A DNA stretch of 64,000 nucleotides from Chryseobacterium gleum (GCA_945897565.1 CAMDFN010000005.1:1-64000); one strand, 5' to 3'. Positions 26,397 to 35,608 are shown, counted from the first letter of the stretch. Notes: generated by a model not told the origin, from the sequence alone. Numbers and translations: made by a program.

Positions 26397-27032
26397 ATGC
26401 GTGCTTTGACAAAACTTCCGGGCTATCTTTTGGCACTCACTTGGATGCTCTTTTTTGCGTGCAATGATGCCACTTCAAAAAGAACAATTTCCTTAGATGA
26501 AATCCGACCAACATCCACACAAAAAAGTAACCAAAAGGATCCGGAAAATGCTGCAGACACACTTCAACGCCTTCTCAATTTTTATGCCAATGACTCTGCC
26601 TCCTTGCAAATAGCCCACATCGAGCTCAATGACACCAACGACAAGTTTTTCCTCGATCGATTTAGTTTAACCAGGCAGCGCTATCTTCTCACGGACTCAC
26701 TTCAAAAGGACTTCCAATACAGTACCTGGTTTTTCAAGGACAGCAATTCCTGTACTGAAGCCTTCTACAATTGGCTCGATCAAGCAGGTAAAAACAAAAC
26801 GAGTGTTGCGCTCAGGACAGGAAACATTTGGAGCTCAAGTCATGATATCTATGTGGTTGCTGATCGACAAATACTAAAGATCAGTAGTACGCAACCTATT
26901 CACTTGAAAAAATGGTTGAACTGGTACAGTGGCACCCCAGAATTTACGACTTTTAAGTACATCATCTACGCCCAACCTAAGCAAAAAACAAAATGGTTGC
27001 AGCACACAAACAGTAAATCAAAAGCCTTATGA
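26397..27032 (+). CDS. Unknown lipoprotein
   Basis: 211 aa. The signal segment LLALTWMLFFACND ends in a likely lipobox Cys at residue 22. The mature part is mixed alpha/beta and contains the stretch FQYSTWFFKDSNSCTEAFYNWLDQAG followed by an RTGNIWSSSHDIYVVADRQILKI strand pair. No family recognised. Translationally coupled (ATGA) to the small gene that follows, so the two may work together. Confidence 0.75.
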   Translation: MRALTKLPGYLLALTWMLFFACNDATSKRTISLDEIRPTSTQKSNQKDPENAADTLQRLLNFYANDSASLQIAHIELNDTNDKFFLDRFSLTRQRYLLTDSLQKDFQYSTWFFKDSNSCTEAFYNWLDQAGKNKTSVALRTGNIWSSSHDIYVVADRQILKISSTQPIHLKKWLNWYSGTPEFTTFKYIIYAQPKQKTKWLQHTNSKSKAL

Positions 27033-27355
27033 ATTTAGTCAATCGCGGATTTATTTTTATCAAGCCGAAGCCAGCATTTATTGCATGGGCGCTACAAATC
27101 GACCCTAAAATGCTCATCGATGAGCATGCTGAAGGCAGTGTTTACCTCATTGAAGAAGAATTTTGGGACGACGAACTATTGCTTGAGTCTTACGCCAAAA
27201 AAATAGCCAGCCATGAGTTCGGCAGCATTACCGAAGACCAAGAACGATGGGTCAAATGGACAACGAACGAGGACTTCGAAGCACTTTTTTTCGTAGAAAT
27301 AGGCTGCACTTGCATGGATTTACGCAAAGAACCTCTTCAGAAAGAGACCATATAA
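27029..27355 (+). CDS. Small cytoplasmic protein of unknown function
   Basis: 108 aa, acidic, no signal peptide or membrane segment. The sequence begins MNLVNRGFIFIKPKPAFIAWA and contains EGSVYLIEEEFWDDELLLESYAKKIASHEF, which recalls small conserved Bacteroidota proteins of unknown function. Its start overlaps the stop of the lipoprotein gene by 4 bp. Function cannot be assigned. Confidence 0.75.
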   Translation: MNLVNRGFIFIKPKPAFIAWALQIDPKMLIDEHAEGSVYLIEEEFWDDELLLESYAKKIASHEFGSITEDQERWVKWTTNEDFEALFFVEIGCTCMDLRKEPLQKETI

Positions 27356-27381
27356 TAGTGCTCATCGAAGGTCAACAATAC

Positions 27382-27864
27382 CTACAAGCGATCAATTAAA
27401 TTTGAATTGAGGTAGGCTGGGTCAAACGTAACCTCTTCTGCTAACCAATCGGGTTTTGCAAAATATTGCTCTTCTTCTAAAAGTTCGAGTTCGGCAACTA
27501 CCAAACCCTCAAGGGCGCCATGAAAAACATCGAGTTCCCAGGTATCCGTACCGTTTTGAATGTAGTAGCGCGTTTTGTGCAGACAAGGTAAATCCGCTTC
27601 AGCGATCATGTCGTTGGCTTCATCTTGCGGAATTTCATATTCAAACTCGCTACGCGTAAGGCCAGTGCCTAATTTAATGGTGAAAAAAGCCATATTGTCG
27701 GTAACCCGAATGCGCACCGAGCGGTCGCTGCCACGCAATAAGTAAGCTTGCTTTAACTCGCGCTGACCAATACATTTTGCTTGTTTCCAAGTATCATTGG
27801 CCACCAGAAACTTCCGTTCTATTTCTTTCAAGATTCGAATTTTTGCATTATTTTTACCCCGCAT
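27382..27864 (-). CDS. CYTH-domain triphosphatase-like protein
   Basis: 160 aa. The family motif ExExK appears as KEIERKFLV near residue 14, and the conserved beta-tunnel residues follow (RIRVTDNMAFFTIKLG, YEIPQDEAN, ELDVFHGALEGLVVAELEL). Short bacterial CYTH proteins are inorganic triphosphatases or adenylate-cyclase relatives. The ATG at 27864 adds an unusual 12-residue leader; a TTG at 27828 would give a start directly at KEIERKFLV, the normal family N-terminus, and is a real alternative. Transcribed alone, divergent from the next gene. Confidence 0.9.
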   Translation of the reverse strand: MRGKNNAKIRILKEIERKFLVANDTWKQAKCIGQRELKQAYLLRGSDRSVRIRVTDNMAFFTIKLGTGLTRSEFEYEIPQDEANDMIAEADLPCLHKTRYYIQNGTDTWELDVFHGALEGLVVAELELLEEEQYFAKPDWLAEEVTFDPAYLNSNLIDRL

Positions 27865-27914
27865 GCAACTTAAAGATGTTGTTTAGCGTCAACACACAAA
27901 ACTAATCTTTCTCT

Positions 27915-28316
27915 ATGAAACTGCGCATTACTTTTTTCAGCTTGCTTTTCGCTAGCAGCTCTTTCTTCGCTCAAAAGTCTATAGACCAAGCAGGCGTTAA
28001 AATCACTACAGCTCCATTGCATTGCGATGTACCTTCAGAGGGCTACCAAGCCGACCTCATTGCCCTCACCATTGTGAATACAACCAATGAACTCAAAACT
28101 GTTTCTTACAGCTTTGAGTTGTATTACGATGAAAATTGCGCCACTTGCGGCCATGACGAATACCTCTACACACAAACTTTGCAGCCCAACCAAACCCTAC
28201 AAGGTGTTTGCTTAGACCGCAACAACATGGGGCTTACTATTTTTGACCACATGCCTGCACACCTCACCAAAACAAAACTAACCGACTTCAGTATCCGAAG
28301 CGTAACGGTTCAGTAA
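27915..28316 (+). CDS. Small secreted protein of unknown function
   Basis: 133 aa with signal peptide MKLRITFFSLLFASSSFFAQ. The mature protein is a short beta-sandwich-like sequence with four Cys (LHCDVP, ENCATCG, GVCLD), which could form disulfides. No family recognised. It precedes the SprB-repeat gene by 22 bp on the same strand, so they might be co-transcribed. Confidence 0.75.
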   Translation: MKLRITFFSLLFASSSFFAQKSIDQAGVKITTAPLHCDVPSEGYQADLIALTIVNTTNELKTVSYSFELYYDENCATCGHDEYLYTQTLQPNQTLQGVCLDRNNMGLTIFDHMPAHLTKTKLTDFSIRSVTVQ

Positions 28317-28338
28317 TCTTACTACAACCCTACTATCC

Positions 28339-30585
28339 ATGAAACTTCAGCATCTCATCGCAGGTCTTGCGCTCACTTTAGGGTTTGTGCAACAAACACA
28401 AGCGCAATGCACTGTACAAGCCATTGCTCAAGACACCATCGTTCCATGTAACGGCTCCACCACGCTAAGTGTAAATGGCACCGGTACGAGTGTCGTGGCC
28501 TTCGGCGAAAGCTTTAATGCGGGCCAGCCCCTTGGCTGGGACTTCTCTCAAGTAGTTACCATTGCCAACAACACATGTGGGGTTCCTTCTATAGATGGTT
28601 CAGATTTCATGTGGATGGGTAACCAATCAGTAGCGCCGCGCGTCATGGCTACGGTTCCGCTCGATGTATCATCTGGCGGCACGGTTTGTTTTGAGATGCG
28701 TTATGCAATTCAAGCACAAGCCTCTCCTTGTGAAGGCCCCGATTTAGCTAGCGAAGGCGTTTACCTTCAATATTCCACAGACAACGGCGCCACCTGGACC
28801 ACCATGAACTACTGGAGCCCTAACGGCGGCTATGATTCTTACATGACTTCATGGAACACCTACTGCGAGAGCATCCCGGTGGCAGCCCAAACAGCCACAA
28901 CCAAATTCCGTTGGACACAACTCGCCGTTTCTGGCGCGCCCTACGACCACTGGGGCCTAGACAACATTGCCATTTCTGCAGCCATCCCGAACTACACCAT
29001 CACCTGGCTCCACGACAACTACGCCTACCCTACTGGCGTTTACACGGGCAACAACCCAACGCCCGTTTCGCCAACAGGCACCACAAGCTACATTGTCATG
29101 ATGACCGACAGCACCAACATTTGCTACGACACCATCACCTTGTTCATCTCTTATCCGCAAATCGATAACATTATTGAAAACAACCCTACCTGCGGAAGTA
29201 GCAATGGCAGTTTAGATGCAAGTGCATCCGGAGGAGCCGGTGGCTATACCTACAGCATTGACAATGGGCTCAATTTTCAACCTACAGGAACCTTCAGTGG
29301 CCTTGGTATAAACAATTACACCGTTATTTTAGTAGATCAAAACAACTGTTCTGACACCATGCAAGCAGCCTTAATTGGTGTCGACTCGGTAGAAATCAGC
29401 AATATGGTTGTCACCACCACCACCTGCGGTCTAGACAACGGCATCATCGACCTCACAATTACAGGTGGTACGCCCACATATCAATACAGTTTAACCAATG
29501 GTTCCACTTTCTCCGCGAGTCCAGTTTTCAACAACCTCGTACCCGGAACTTACCAAGTTTATGTAGAAGACGTAAATGGTTGTTTTGACTCCACTACAGC
29601 CACCATATATCCATCCACCAACCCACTCTTAGGTCAAACGACAAGTACGCTTGAATTTTGCAGTTTACAAGACGGTAGCATCAGCACGAGTGCCACACTC
29701 GGTGTTGCTCCTTATGTTTTTGTTTTACATCAAGGACCTACTCTTGTGGCAACTAGCCCAACTGGCGCCTTCGACAACTTGCATTCAGGCAGTTATTGGG
29801 TAACCGTGATCGATCAAATTGGCTGTGCAGATAGCACCTTAATGGTTGTGGATAGCATTCCAGCACCAATTTCTCCTATGGTAGACACCGTCTTGTGTAA
29901 CCTCACGCTACAAACTTTTGGCGTGCTTTCCTATACGGGTAGCAATTGGTCTGCCAACTCAACTGACATCACGTTTAGCAATGCTACAGGTCAGAACCCA
30001 TTAATTACTGCCGACAACTCCGGTATTTATTTGATCAATCTTCAGGATACCGTTTGTAATTTCAACGAAACCTTCAGCCTGACTTTTGTAGCCGACCCCT
30101 TCACCTCCATTATAGACACCACGCTTTGTATTGGAGAAACCGCTACACTTGCCGCTGTTCAACAACCACAAAACGTCAGTTACCTCTGGAGCACAGGAGC
30201 AACTACGCCTACTATTCAGGTCACCGAACCAGGCAACTACCTCATTTCTACCACGAACATGTGTGGCACAGTCTTAGACACCGCAAGCATCGATTTCTAC
30301 TTTTGTGATATCGATTTACCAAATGTATTTACACCAAACGGAGATGGCAACAACGACTACTTCCAAATGTTGTTCTATGGTGGCCTCAGTACTTTTGAAT
30401 GCATCATCGTGAACCGTTGGGGAAATACCGTTCGCGAATTCAATAACCCTGCATTCCAATGGGATGGAACCGATGAAAAAGGTGATCAAATGGAAGAGGG
30501 CGTTTATTTTTACGTAGCCCGCACAGTGACAAACGCCGGCGACGAAATTGAAAAACACGGCCTTGTTCACCTCGTAAGAGAATAG
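28339..30585 (+). CDS. Gliding-motility-type T9SS cargo protein with SprB-like repeats
   Basis: 748 aa. Signal peptide ends near QTQAQC. Residues 50-230 form a jelly-roll-like domain (VCFEMRYAIQ, VYLQYSTDNGATWTTM). Residues 275-510 hold three SprB-type repeats of the form GGxxxYxYSxxNGxxFxxxxxFxxLxxGxYxVxVxDxNGCxD. The last 90 residues are the gliding-motility (type B) sorting domain, LPNVFTPNGDGNNDYF to EGVYFYVARTV. It should be exported by T9SS as a surface adhesin-like protein; binding target unknown. The repeats are seen at protein level only. Confidence 0.92.
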   Translation: MKLQHLIAGLALTLGFVQQTQAQCTVQAIAQDTIVPCNGSTTLSVNGTGTSVVAFGESFNAGQPLGWDFSQVVTIANNTCGVPSIDGSDFMWMGNQSVAPRVMATVPLDVSSGGTVCFEMRYAIQAQASPCEGPDLASEGVYLQYSTDNGATWTTMNYWSPNGGYDSYMTSWNTYCESIPVAAQTATTKFRWTQLAVSGAPYDHWGLDNIAISAAIPNYTITWLHDNYAYPTGVYTGNNPTPVSPTGTTSYIVMMTDSTNICYDTITLFISYPQIDNIIENNPTCGSSNGSLDASASGGAGGYTYSIDNGLNFQPTGTFSGLGINNYTVILVDQNNCSDTMQAALIGVDSVEISNMVVTTTTCGLDNGIIDLTITGGTPTYQYSLTNGSTFSASPVFNNLVPGTYQVYVEDVNGCFDSTTATIYPSTNPLLGQTTSTLEFCSLQDGSISTSATLGVAPYVFVLHQGPTLVATSPTGAFDNLHSGSYWVTVIDQIGCADSTLMVVDSIPAPISPMVDTVLCNLTLQTFGVLSYTGSNWSANSTDITFSNATGQNPLITADNSGIYLINLQDTVCNFNETFSLTFVADPFTSIIDTTLCIGETATLAAVQQPQNVSYLWSTGATTPTIQVTEPGNYLISTTNMCGTVLDTASIDFYFCDIDLPNVFTPNGDGNNDYFQMLFYGGLSTFECIIVNRWGNTVREFNNPAFQWDGTDEKGDQMEEGVYFYVARTVTNAGDEIEKHGLVHLVRE

Positions 30586-30595
30586 CATTAATTGC

Positions 30596-30603
30596 TATCT
30601 TTG
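30596..30603 (+). promoter_or_regulatory. -7 promoter element (TATCTTTG) at the start of the dehydratase gene
   Basis: Exact TAnnTTTG match lying between the stop of the SprB-repeat gene and the GTG at 30607. If functional, transcription begins at or just after that GTG, giving a leaderless message or implying a later start. Confidence 0.45.
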
Positions 30604-30606
30604 TGT

Positions 30607-32484
30607 GTGCTCGAACTCAAGAAAAATACACCAAGATGGGTAATTGTCGCTTTTGACTTACTGATTCATCTGTTTGCCTTATTTTTTGCCTACTTAATCC
30701 GCTTTGACCTCAAAGCGGATTTTTCATTAATAGCCAACGAATGGGCCATTTTATCGAAATCTATTTGGTATTTCATAGCTGTCAAAATTTCAGTATTTGC
30801 TGCCTTCCAGATCCATCAAGGTATTGTAAGACATAGCTCTACTGCAGATTTTAAACGTATTTTTATGGCTGAAATCACCGCTACATTGCTCTTTATTTTG
30901 GGTAGCATGGTGCGTTTTTATCAGCTCGATGGCCTTTTCTTGTTTCCGAATTCAGTGCTCGTGATGGAGTTTATCTTTAGTACGGCATTTGTTATTTCGG
31001 GGCGTTTTGTTGTCAAACTTCTCTATCTTGAATACACAAGAGATAAGGGAGAAGAAGAAGCAATTCTCATTTTTGGAGCCGGGATTTCTGGCCAACTCAC
31101 CAAGCGCTTGATAGAAAAAGATACCGCCAACTTGCAGCACGTCATTGGTTTTATCGACGATGCCGCTCATTTGAAAGGCAAACGCATTGAAGGTGCTAAA
31201 GTGTATCCACTCACAGCACTCGCCAAGCTCAAAGAAAAATACAAAGTAGCTACACTTGTGATCGCCGTCCAACAGATAGAGCGCAACAAACTACAAGAAC
31301 TTGCAGAAATAGCCCTCGATTTAGGACTGCAGATCAAGCGCGTGCCCGAAGCGCGCGCCTGGGTAAATGGTGCATTTGAAGTGCGCAATCTCAAAAAAAT
31401 CGATATCAACAGTTTGTTGGGCCGGGCAGTTATTGCGCTCAACAATCCCAAACTTGAAAAGCATTTTTTCAATAAGACCATTTTAGTCACTGGCGCGGCA
31501 GGGAGTATCGGCAGCGGATTGGCAACAGCACTTTTACAGTACAAAGTCGCGAAACTCATTTTTCTAGATCAAGCAGAATCTGCACTTTTTGAACTCGAAC
31601 AGCGCTTTAAGCAACACCCCAACTCCGTTCAAATTGAATATGTCATCGGCGATATCTGCGATACACAGCGCATGCAACGGCTTTTTGCCTTGTACCAACC
31701 TCAGATTATCTTTCATGCAGCTGCTTATAAACATGTGCCTTTAATGGAGGCCAACCCTGCGGAGGCCATCAGAAACAACATCGGCGGTACCCAACTCCTT
31801 GCGCAATTAGCCGCGCAACACCAAGCCGAACAATTCATCATGATTTCGACAGACAAGGCCGTCAACCCTACCAATGTTATGGGCGCCTCTAAGCGTGTTG
31901 CCGAAATGTTGGTCAGTGAACTCGATTCCGAACAACAAACCGCTTACATCACCACACGTTTTGGCAATGTTTTGGGTTCAAATGGTTCGGTTATTCCGCT
32001 TTTTGAAAAGCAAATTGCCAATGGTGGGCCAATTACGCTTACCGACGAACGCATCACGCGCTTCTTCATGACGATCCCAGAGGCCTGTCAGCTGGTACTT
32101 GAAGCGGCCACTATGGGCAACGGTGGTGAAATTTTTGTTTTTGACATGGGCGCACCCGTCAAAATCCTGGACTTGGCCAAAAAAATGATCCAACTTTCTG
32201 GACTTCGGCCTTATACCGATATCGATATTCAATTAACGGGCCTGCGACCCGGTGAAAAACTATTTGAAGAAGTATTGGCCAACGCTGAAAATACCATCAC
32301 AACCTATCATCCGCAAATCTTGATCGCACAAACAAGACCAACAAGCCCTGATCAAAACCAACTCATCAAAGAACTCTTGGCAACAGTTGGTCAGCAAGAA
32401 AATGAGGCCAGTGTGCGCCTCATGAAACAAATCGTACCTGAATTTATCTCCAACAACTCCTCTTTTCAAAAACTTGACACATGA
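30607..32484 (+). CDS. Membrane UDP-sugar 4,6-dehydratase (PglF/WbpM/CapD-like)
   Basis: About 625 aa. Four N-terminal membrane helices are followed by a Rossmann-like nucleotide-binding domain (ILIFGAGISGQ) and a C-terminal short-chain-dehydrogenase domain with VTGAAGSIGSG and the altered catalytic triplet STDKAVNPTNVMGASKR, in which Met replaces Tyr as in WbpM/PglF. These enzymes convert UDP-GlcNAc to its 4-keto-6-deoxy form for polysaccharide or glycan synthesis. No ATG lies near the 5' end. The track starts at TTG 30592, but GTG 30607 gives the family-like N-terminus LELKKNTPRWVIVAFDL; TTG 30601 is also possible. Confidence 0.9.
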   Translation: MLELKKNTPRWVIVAFDLLIHLFALFFAYLIRFDLKADFSLIANEWAILSKSIWYFIAVKISVFAAFQIHQGIVRHSSTADFKRIFMAEITATLLFILGSMVRFYQLDGLFLFPNSVLVMEFIFSTAFVISGRFVVKLLYLEYTRDKGEEEAILIFGAGISGQLTKRLIEKDTANLQHVIGFIDDAAHLKGKRIEGAKVYPLTALAKLKEKYKVATLVIAVQQIERNKLQELAEIALDLGLQIKRVPEARAWVNGAFEVRNLKKIDINSLLGRAVIALNNPKLEKHFFNKTILVTGAAGSIGSGLATALLQYKVAKLIFLDQAESALFELEQRFKQHPNSVQIEYVIGDICDTQRMQRLFALYQPQIIFHAAAYKHVPLMEANPAEAIRNNIGGTQLLAQLAAQHQAEQFIMISTDKAVNPTNVMGASKRVAEMLVSELDSEQQTAYITTRFGNVLGSNGSVIPLFEKQIANGGPITLTDERITRFFMTIPEACQLVLEAATMGNGGEIFVFDMGAPVKILDLAKKMIQLSGLRPYTDIDIQLTGLRPGEKLFEEVLANAENTITTYHPQILIAQTRPTSPDQNQLIKELLATVGQQENEASVRLMKQIVPEFISNNSSFQKLDT

Positions 32485-32879
32485 TCCAACCCGCAGCCAT
32501 TCAAGTCCGGCTTACTGACATCGATATTTTAGGGCACGTCAACAACTCCATTTATTTGACCTATTTCGAAATGACCCGCATCCATTACTTTGGTCACTTG
32601 GTTGGGCCCGATTGGGATTGGATGGAAAACGGAGTAGTTTTGGTTCAAAATGAGGTAAATTACCACCTCCCTGTCTTTTTATATGACCAACCTGAAATAC
32701 ACATGTTCTGTAACAAAATTGGTCAAAAGAGTTTCACGCTGAGTTACGAACTTTATGTCAAAAACGAACTCAGAACAAGCGGAAGCAGTACACTCGTAGG
32801 TTTCAATTCAAATCAAAAAACAAGTATAGAAATTCCTGAAAAAATGCGTGCGGCGCTTTTACAATTGCCTCAAAAATAA
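32481..32879 (+). CDS. Acyl-CoA thioesterase, 4HBT hot-dog fold (YbgC/FadM-like)
   Basis: 132 aa. The hot-dog signature is clear: VRLTDIDILGHVNNSIYLTYFEMTRIHYF, where the Asp and the HVNN segment form the active site. It is expected to hydrolyse acyl-CoA thioesters in the cytoplasm. Its ATG overlaps the stop of the dehydratase gene (ATGA), so it is coupled to it, and it is followed after 10 bp by a YwqK-type gene. Confidence 0.88.
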   Translation: MIQPAAIQVRLTDIDILGHVNNSIYLTYFEMTRIHYFGHLVGPDWDWMENGVVLVQNEVNYHLPVFLYDQPEIHMFCNKIGQKSFTLSYELYVKNELRTSGSSTLVGFNSNQKTSIEIPEKMRAALLQLPQK

Positions 32880-32889
32880 ATTCAAAACG

Positions 32890-33792
32890 ATGAAGAGCTG
32901 TCTTTTTACTTTGTTGTTGCTATTATGCTTTGGTAACTCTGCTCAGGCACAAGTTCCGGAACCTTGCAAAGCAACTAGGCAAGTTTGCCCCATGAACAAC
33001 GTTAAATTTTGTCATGAGAGCGTGGCTTTTGATGAAGATCACAACCTGTATTTATTGCGCAAAGACTACGCTACACCCTACACAGGCGCATGTGTGAGCT
33101 GTTATCCAAGTTTTGTAATTGAAGAAAAATTGAACTTCAGCAACGGCAGACGCCAAGGAACCGATACCTCCTTTTACAAAAGCGGCTGCTTACAATCGAT
33201 ACAAAGTTATCAGATAGGCCTTCAAGACGGACCAACCTACGTTTATTACGACTCCACCAACCTTGTGCAATATGAAATTTGGTATAAAGGTGGTCAACTT
33301 CATGGGCCTTCTATTCAGTTTAACCTTCATTCAGGGGACACACTCACTTATAAACATTACAAAGGCGGTAAACTAGATGGGCCACAACGCACTTACCTAC
33401 CCAATGGCCAATTAAGAAAAGTGAGCAACTACCTTGAAGGCTTGGCAGAAGGCGCTCAAATCACCTACAATGCGAGTGGGCAAAAAGAAAGTGAACTTTA
33501 TTTCAAAGCAGGCAAGAAACACAGCACCTGGACCTACTATTTTGACAGCGGTAAAACCGCCCGAACCGAAACCTGGAAAGAAGGCAAAAAGAATGGCGTA
33601 TTTCTAAGCTACAACGAATTAGGAAAAATTCTGAGTACCGAAAAATATGCTGCTGGGCTTCCGATAGGCTTGCATCAGACGTTTTACGCCGACGGCAAAC
33701 TCAATTACTCCTGCGCTTACTCCAACAAAGGAGAAAAAATGGAAGAATACGTGATTGACCAATACGGTGTCAAAAAGCAGTTGTTTCCTTAA
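32890..33792 (+). CDS. Secreted MORN/YwqK-type repeat protein
   Basis: 300 aa from the ATG at 32890. The track ORF begins 14 codons earlier inside the thioesterase gene, but MKSCLFTLLLLLCFGNSAQAQ is a proper signal peptide. A Cys-rich N-terminal part (CKATRQVCP, GACVSCYPS) is followed by six or so YwqK-type repeats (YKGGKLDGPQRTYLPNGQLRKVSNYLEG, TWTYYFDSGKTARTETWKEGKKNG). Same architecture class as the protein at 4427-6343. Function unknown. Its end overlaps the convergent TauE-like gene by 4 bp. Confidence 0.85.
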   Translation: MKSCLFTLLLLLCFGNSAQAQVPEPCKATRQVCPMNNVKFCHESVAFDEDHNLYLLRKDYATPYTGACVSCYPSFVIEEKLNFSNGRRQGTDTSFYKSGCLQSIQSYQIGLQDGPTYVYYDSTNLVQYEIWYKGGQLHGPSIQFNLHSGDTLTYKHYKGGKLDGPQRTYLPNGQLRKVSNYLEGLAEGAQITYNASGQKESELYFKAGKKHSTWTYYFDSGKTARTETWKEGKKNGVFLSYNELGKILSTEKYAAGLPIGLHQTFYADGKLNYSCAYSNKGEKMEEYVIDQYGVKKQLFP

Positions 33793-34529
33793 ATCAAACC
33801 GAAGAACAGCAATATGCCCATCAGGAGTAAAGCGACGCCCACAACAACAGAAAGATATTTATGATCTATTTTCTGAATGTATTTCTTTCCGATTAAAGTG
33901 CCAACTAACGCCGACGGAACCCCGAGAAAGATGAAGTAAGAGGGCTCGTAATGAACAAACCAAGAACTTGAAAAATAAACCCCAACTCTAGTTAAATCAA
34001 CTAACAGAGAAATGATTGCTGTTGTGGCGACAAAAACAAGAGGATTGAGCTTCAATTGCGACAAAAATAAGGCCCTCAATGCACCCTGATGACCAGAAAA
34101 ACCGCCAAAAAAACCACTTAGACTGCCTCCAATGCGCAGCGCCCAAGGACCGCGAAGGGGTAATTTCCAATGAAAGAGCTCTAAAAGCGCAAATATCACG
34201 AGAATAATTCCAAAAACGGGCTTCAATTGAGCACCTCTAGAAAATGTTAAATCATTTAGAATGTTCGCGCCTAAAAATGCAAAAATGAGCGCAGGGACAC
34301 CAAAATTTCGAAATAAATGCCAATCTATAGACCGCGCCGTTAGGGCTACTTTTAGGATATTATTGCAAAGATGTACAATGCCCGCCATGAGCACCGCAAG
34401 CGGGGCATCCCAATAAATCATAAATACAGGCACTAATATAGTGTTGAGCCCAAAACCAGTAAAAAAAGTGGCGAGCGCCCCTAAAAAAGGCGCTAAAATT
34501 ACGAGGGCAAACAACAGCAAAACATCCAT
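33789..34529 (-). CDS. TauE/SafE family membrane protein
   Basis: 246 aa. About seven or eight membrane helices with the two family motifs in modified form: LATFFTGFGLNTILVPVF near residue 15 and GGFSGHQGALRALFL near 140. It probably carries a small anion across the inner membrane. The track start at 34550 is a TTG inside a promoter element, so the ATG at 34529 (MDVLLLFALVI) is preferred. Divergent from threonine aldolase with 31 bp between starts. Confidence 0.87.
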   Translation of the reverse strand: MDVLLLFALVILAPFLGALATFFTGFGLNTILVPVFMIYWDAPLAVLMAGIVHLCNNILKVALTARSIDWHLFRNFGVPALIFAFLGANILNDLTFSRGAQLKPVFGIILVIFALLELFHWKLPLRGPWALRIGGSLSGFFGGFSGHQGALRALFLSQLKLNPLVFVATTAIISLLVDLTRVGVYFSSSWFVHYEPSYFIFLGVPSALVGTLIGKKYIQKIDHKYLSVVVGVALLLMGILLFFGLI

Positions 34530-34538
34530 GTGAAGTTG

Positions 34539-34546
34539 TATTTTTG
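34539..34546 (+). promoter_or_regulatory. -7 promoter element (TATTTTTG) of threonine aldolase
   Basis: Exact TAnnTTTG match ending 14 bp before the ATG at 34561. It lies next to the opposing element at 34548-34555. Confidence 0.5.
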
Positions 34547-34547
34547 T

Positions 34548-34555
34548 CAAAAGTA
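34548..34555 (-). promoter_or_regulatory. -7 promoter element (TACTTTTG) of the TauE-like gene
   Basis: Exact TAnnTTTG match on the minus strand, 18 bp before the ATG at 34529. It overlaps the longer track ORF and supports the shorter start. Confidence 0.5.
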
Positions 34556-34560
34556 CTAAT

Positions 34561-35577
34561 ATGATTGATTTACGCAGCGATACCGTTACCCAACCATGTG
34601 AAGAGATGCGCTACGCGATGGCAAATGCAGCCGTCGGCGACGACGTTTTCAAAGAAGACCCCACTGTGCTTGCACTTGAAGCGTATGGTGCAAAGCTTTT
34701 TGGAAAAGAGGCTGCGCTCTTTTGCAGTTCGGGAACGCAAACCAATCAAATTGCCATCAATGTACATGTACAACCTGGAGGCGAAGTCATTTGCCATGAA
34801 GAAAGTCATATTTACAAATACGAAGGTGGTGGCATAGCTAAAAATTCGGGGGCATCGGTGCGGCTTTTACCCGGAGACCGCGGCAGGATCACCGCTGATG
34901 CAATTTCCCAATGGATCAATCCGCCGCACGACGTTCATTTTCCGCTCACGCAGCTTGTTTCTTTGGAAGATACTGCCAATCGTGGAGGTGGTGCAGTTTA
35001 TGATATCCAAGCGCTGCAAAGCATCAGTAATTTGTGTAAAGAACTCAAGTTGCCGCTGCACCTAGATGGTGCACGGGTATTCAATGCACTAGCGGTCAAT
35101 CAGATGAGCCCCGCGGCTTATGGCGCATTTTACGATAGTATTTCTGTCTGTTTGTCTAAAGGCCTAGGCGCCCCTGTTGGTTCTTTACTGATTGGTTCTG
35201 CAGCGTTTATTGAAAAGGCCAGACGCGTCAGGAAAGTTTTTGGTGGCGGCATGCGACAAGCCGGCATCATTGCAGCAGGAGGTTTGTATGCACTTCTAAA
35301 CAATGTGGAACGGCTTGGCCACGACCATCTACACGCAAAGCTTTTAGAAGCAGCGCTACTCAAGTGCGCTTGGATTCAAGAAGTAGTGCCCGTGCAAACA
35401 AACATCGTGGTGGCTATCCTCAAAGACCACAGCCAAAGAGACCTCATGCTCGAAAAATTGCAACATCAAGGTATTTTATGCATGGCTTTTGGGCCGGGCA
35501 TGATCAGAATGGTGACGCATTTGAATTTCTCCGCGGATGAATGCGCATTTTGTGTAGAAACCCTGCAAAAAATGTAA
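34561..35577 (+). CDS. ltaE: Low-specificity L-threonine aldolase
   Basis: 338 aa, a PLP fold type I enzyme. Family landmarks: MIDLRSDTVTQPCEEMRYAMANAAVGDDVFKEDPTV at the N-terminus, ALFCSSGTQTNQIAINVH, LHLDGARVFNA with the PLP-contacting Asp, and SVCLSKGLGAPVGS with the Schiff-base Lys near residue 200. It cleaves L-threonine or allo-threonine to glycine and acetaldehyde. Complete and standard length. Upstream promoter overlaps that of the divergent TauE-like gene. Confidence 0.95.
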   Translation: MIDLRSDTVTQPCEEMRYAMANAAVGDDVFKEDPTVLALEAYGAKLFGKEAALFCSSGTQTNQIAINVHVQPGGEVICHEESHIYKYEGGGIAKNSGASVRLLPGDRGRITADAISQWINPPHDVHFPLTQLVSLEDTANRGGGAVYDIQALQSISNLCKELKLPLHLDGARVFNALAVNQMSPAAYGAFYDSISVCLSKGLGAPVGSLLIGSAAFIEKARRVRKVFGGGMRQAGIIAAGGLYALLNNVERLGHDHLHAKLLEAALLKCAWIQEVVPVQTNIVVAILKDHSQRDLMLEKLQHQGILCMAFGPGMIRMVTHLNFSADECAFCVETLQKM

Positions 35578-35608
35578 CTTTTTGGACCAAGTTCGTTAAA
35601 CTCAGGTG

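Noticed and set aside
28339-30585. Nucleotide tandem repeats in the adhesin-like gene
   Set aside because: Repeats are diverged at protein level and show no near-identical DNA units, so it is not a recent tandem duplication or phase-variable array.
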